Below, one piece after another: positions 17,276-20,000 of a stretch of DNA of 20,000 nucleotides. The stretch comes from Prorocentrum cordatum. Lineage: Eukaryota > Sar > Dinophyceae > Prorocentrales > Prorocentraceae. How positions within the stretch are numbered: the stretch's first letter is position 1; each line of letters starts with the position of its first letter. The stretch is from assembly GCA_963575745.1 (NCBI GenBank), contig CAUYUJ010017785.1:1-20000 (forward strand), given 5' to 3'. A program made the translations under genes and the position numbers. The notes below the pieces were generated by a model that had not been told where the DNA came from, made no database searches, and saw nothing but the letters and a program-made list of their open reading frames with translations.

Positions 17276-17641
17276 CGGCGCGCAGGGGTCGCTCGCGGCG
17301 GCCGCCGCCGCGTCGCCGGAGAGGCGCTCGCAGAGCGCCGTCTGCGCATTGTGGCGGCGAACCTGCGCGTCCTGCAGGTGGCGCATCATGGCCGCGGCGG
17401 CCTCCACCAGCCGATCCGAGTGCGGCTGCTCGCCGCTGCGCTCGCCTCTCGCGGACGCCACCAGGCCAGGGGCCCCAGCCGCGCCTTCCGCGCCGGGCGC
17501 CGACGCGCCCATGGCGCGGATGGACCGCAGCTCCCGCTCGATGCCCGGCAGGTCCTTCTGGCCCAAGGCCAGCCGCAGGCGCCGCTGCGCCACGTCCAGC
17601 TGCCGGCCTTCCCGCCGCAGGCCGCGCAGCCGCTCGCCCAC
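17276..17641 (-). CDS. Candidate internal exon A of a helical-repeat protein (partial gene)
   Basis: I do not recognise the gene. The minus-strand frame encodes about 122 residues. Residues 1-45 are Leu/Arg-rich and helix-like, including LRLALGQKDLPGIERELRS. A Gly/Ala/Pro-rich linker follows, then a second helical stretch containing LVEAAAAMMRHLQDAQ. A pyrimidine-rich CCCCACCCCCCGAAG precedes the proposed 5' end and fits a 3' splice site in phase 0. I saw no ATG start, since the open frame upstream begins only at a TTG (17704), so the 5' part of the gene is probably outside or unrecognised. The 3' end is uncertain. GTGAAG at 17275 is the donor chosen here; another GTGAAG at 17215 and a GTGTCG nearby are alternatives. 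The frame stays open into exon B, so A and B could also be one exon. The residue pattern resembles exons B and C, which supports real coding. Function unknown. Confidence 0.45.
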
Positions 17642-18064
17642 CTTCGGGGGGTGGGGTCGGCCTACGGTCGGGAACTTTCGCTCAGCGTGTCGCGTCAGCA
17701 GCAAAAGATCTCAACCTGATCCGAGGAGCAACGATAAGGGGGGGGACCGGCAAGGGGGGAAACATCGACCTGGAATCGGCGATAGGCCCCAGATAGCGAA
17801 TCTCTACGTTCCTGGGCGGGGTGGGGCTATCGGGCCCCTATCGGCGATCAAGGAGCGTCGGTGCATCACCCTCTGTGCCTTATCCCCCCCCTGCCGCTGC
17901 CCCCGATGATCCATGCGCACCCATCCGCGGCCAGGCCCGTCCTGCCTAACCACGCAGCCCGTGCACGCCTCCCTGGGCTGCAAGAGCCTGGTGGGCGCGT
18001 CCGCCGACCCTGGGCCCCGGGCTCGGCCTGGCCTGGGTCGGCGCGCCCCCCAGGGACCCGACAG
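17642..18064. other. Flank upstream of exon A, with an imperfect hairpin at 17775-17848
   Basis: If exon A begins at a 3' splice site this stretch would be intron. ATCGGCGATAGG (from 17775) pairs with CCTATCGGCGAT (ending 17848). The two 22-nt arms match at 18 positions around a 30-nt loop. No further exon could be picked with confidence. Confidence 0.45.
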
Positions 18065-18433
18065 AAGGAAAAACCCACCGAATGTTGGGAAAAGGACAAA
18101 CAACAGCAACAACAACAGCAACAACAACAACAACAACAGCAACAACAACAACAGCAACAACAACAACAGCAACAACAACAAACAGCAACAACAACAAGAA
18201 CAACAACAACAACAACAATCAACAACAACAACAACAAACAACAACAGCAGCAGCAACAACAACAACAGCAACAACAACAGCAACAACAACAGCAACAACA
18301 ACAACAACAAACAGCAACAACGACAACAGCAACAATCAACAACAACAAACAACAACAGCAGCAGCAGCAACAACAACAACAGCAACAGCAACAACAACAG
18401 CAACAACAACAACAACAACAACCACAACAACCA

Positions 18434-18464
<31 letters not shown>

Positions 18465-18987
18465 AACAGCAACAACAACAACAACAGCAACAACAGCAAC
18501 AACAACAACAGCAACAACAACAGCAACAACAATCATTTTACCCGAACGCGTGGTGTTCTCCCCAGTGCCAGGGTTTTCATACGACACCAGGCAATACCCC
18601 CACTTCGTGGGGGGGCATTACAAGCTCTACCAAATATCCAAACGACTCTTCGCGACCACCCAAACCCAGCTTCCCGCCCTATGACGTTGGGACACTTCAC
18701 TTCGTGGCGTGCGGACGACCGTGGCTACTATTCAGGGCCCCGCGGCCGACGACGACGGCGTGCGCGCGCGAAGAAAAAACGAATCTGTCCCGCATGGTAT
18801 TATTTGACAGGGATGATGGCCCTGGCAGGTGCGCAACCGTTGTCGCAGAAGTTCGAAAAAGTTGCTCGCAAAAGCCCGTTTGACAGAAATGTTTAAAAAG
18901 TGTTGGGTTTCCTACGAATCCGCAAGAGCGCGCGGGATGAGATTTTGACATTTTTTTGTTGAAAAACCATTGGTTTTTTGATGTTTT
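18065..18987 (+). repeat. Unrecognised dispersed repeat, copy 1 (with expanded CAA tract)
   Basis: Starts with ACAGAAGGAAAAACCCACCG, continues through a (CAA)n tract, then 18541-18730, which matches 19387-19576 without gaps (175 of 190). After a short unshared piece, 18756-18987 matches 19769-20000 at 231 of 232 positions. In the longest shared frame almost every substitution in the 190-bp segment changes the amino acid, arguing against a constrained protein. A CCCCCAC-TTC-GTGGGGG hairpin lies at 18597-18613. No transposon or retroelement domain recognised. Confidence 0.85.
18096..18535 (+). repeat. Expanded (CAA)n tract with CAG interruptions
   Basis: About 440 bp of CAA and CAG triplets with rare GAA, CGA, CCA and TCA changes. 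The three forward frames give poly-Gln, poly-Asn and poly-Thr; none has support as a real protein. Confidence 0.95.
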
Positions 18988-19308
18988 TATGTTAAAATCG
19001 CTCCGAACACTAAGCTTTTGGAAGGATTTCGTCTTGCGCGCGCGAATGTCCACTTTACCTTATTTTTTGCAAGGATTCTTGAAATTTGATTATATTAGAA
19101 CAAGAAATGTCATTTTATAGTGTTTTTTGCAAGGGAAAGCGGGGGGGAACAAAACAACCGGATCTTGATCACATCGAATTACCTGAGGCTTCCTCACGAA
19201 AATGATGAAAATGTAGCTGCGGCCTAGGCGGCGCAGGGGGGCCGTGCACCAGGGGTCCCAACAATAATTATTCTTTAGAATTAATAATGTTCAACAACAG
19301 CAACAACA
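18988..19308. other. Spacer between the two dispersed-repeat copies
   Basis: AT-rich. 19021-19050 repeats GGATTTCGTCTTGCGCGCGCGAA-like sequence also seen near 18755 and 19766, so part may belong to the element. TTTTTTGCAAGG words occur near 19062 and 19123. No gene seen. Confidence 0.5.
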
Positions 19309-19342
19309 GAATGAAAAACCCACCGAATGTTGGGAAAAGAAC

Positions 19343-19373
<31 letters not shown>

Positions 19374-20000
19374 CACAATCACTTTACCCGAACGCTCAGT
19401 GTTCTCACCAGTGCCAGGGTTTTCATGCGACGCCAGCCAATACCCCCACTTTGTGGGGGGGCAGTGCAAGCTCTACCAAATATCCACACGACTCTTCGCC
19501 ACCACCCACACCCAGCTTCCCGCCCTATGACGTTCGGACACTTCACTTCGTGGCCTGCGGACGACCGTGGCTACTACACTGGCGTGGAGTACACACCCAC
19601 AGAAGTTGTTAAGCCTACGTTCGTACACCCACAGAAGGACCTACGGTGTTATTCGTGTGTTAAGCCCACGTTCGTGCAGCTGTTTTTCGAGGACCTACGG
19701 TGCGATTCGTGTGATTTTATGATGCGCGGTGCTAAAATTCTTAAGAACCCAATGGTTTTTGGAGATTTCGGCGTGCGCGCGCGAAGAAAAAACGAATGTG
19801 TCCCGCATGGTATTATTTGACAGGGATGATGGCCCTGGCAGGTGCGCAACCGTTGTCGCAGAAGTTCGAAAAAGTTGCTCGCAAAAGCCCGTTTGACAGA
19901 AATGTTTAAAAAGTGTTGGGTTTCCTACGAATCCGCAAGAGCGCGCGGGATGAGATTTTGACATTTTTTTGTTGAAAAACCATTGGTTTTTTGATGTTTT
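19309..20000 (+). repeat. Unrecognised dispersed repeat, copy 2 (short CAA tract, cut by window end)
   Basis: Same order as copy 1: AAAAACCCACCGAATGTTGG, a (CAA)n tract of about 35 bp, then 19387-19576. In place of 25 bp in copy 1 it carries a 192-bp segment (19577-19768). The 19769-20000 end is nearly identical to copy 1, and the element runs off the right edge. Confidence 0.85.
19608..19715 (+). repeat. Tandem pair of ~51-54 bp inside copy 2
   Basis: GTTAAGCCYACGTTCGT at 19608 and 19659, and GACCTACGGTG at 19638 and 19692, with TATTCGTGTG and CGATTCGTGTG following. This duplication is confined to the segment that copy 1 lacks. Confidence 0.7.

Noticed and set aside
17861-18896. Poly-Gln, poly-Asn and poly-Thr proteins across the CAA tract
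   Set aside because: All three forward frames are open through the triplet run. Between the two repeat copies nearly every substitution in the best shared frame changes an amino acid, so there is no sign of protein selection.

Overview
This window looks like eukaryotic nuclear DNA dominated by tandem and simple repeats. Only one short stretch resembles protein-coding exons. I see no bacterial gene organisation, operon, tRNA or rRNA gene, CRISPR array, intact transposase, viral gene or defence locus. The GC-rich background, many unrelated tandem-repeat families side by side, and a spliced gene encoding alanine- and arginine-rich helical segments would suit a large repeat-rich protist genome. 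My best guess is a dinoflagellate or similar alga. That is inference: no spliced-leader sequence or other diagnostic marker was found.

Layout. 1-780: degenerate TCGATCC-type short repeats, reappearing in opposite orientation at 2136-2250. 781-1120: AT-richer DNA with no repeat. 1125-2112: a TGTCTTGAA-like tract passing into a 31-bp array built on the palindrome AGACATGTCT. 2227-4375: GAT, CTC/GAG and 9-bp GGAGCACCC repeats, two identical-stem hairpins and a G-quadruplex-type run. 4376-6810: mostly unassigned GC-rich sequence with one 132-bp-spaced duplication and a TTTGCGTTGC tract. 6811-8478: seventeen units of a 102-bp satellite. 8838-10519: two blocks of a diverged ~84-bp repeat, CTC tracts and a 73-bp tandem pair. 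10656-11161: two more CTC tracts. 12045-12250: strong inverted repeats in a 120-bp-spaced pair. 12630-14630: a 65-bp array with one stray inverted copy, flanked by alternating purine-pyrimidine CGCACATGCC/GGCATGTGCG tracts that switch strand near 14475. 15202-15370: GTC-rich sequence.

The best gene evidence is on the minus strand at 16272-17641, where three candidate exons (17641-17276, 17041-16934, 16508-16272) join in phase 0. Each encodes a helix-turn-helix-like segment of similar pattern. The second intron carries a (GGA)n tract between two 22-bp direct repeats. These differ at one base, the G of the splice-acceptor AG. A 173-bp foldback element at 16113-16285 supplies the apparent stop codon.

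From 18065 to the right edge lie two copies of an unrecognised dispersed repeat containing a (CAA)n tract. The tract is about 435 bp in the first copy and about 35 bp in the second. The two copies are 92% identical in one part and 231/232 identical in another. I found no set of genes forming a recognisable system. The notable content is repeat structure and its interaction with the exons.
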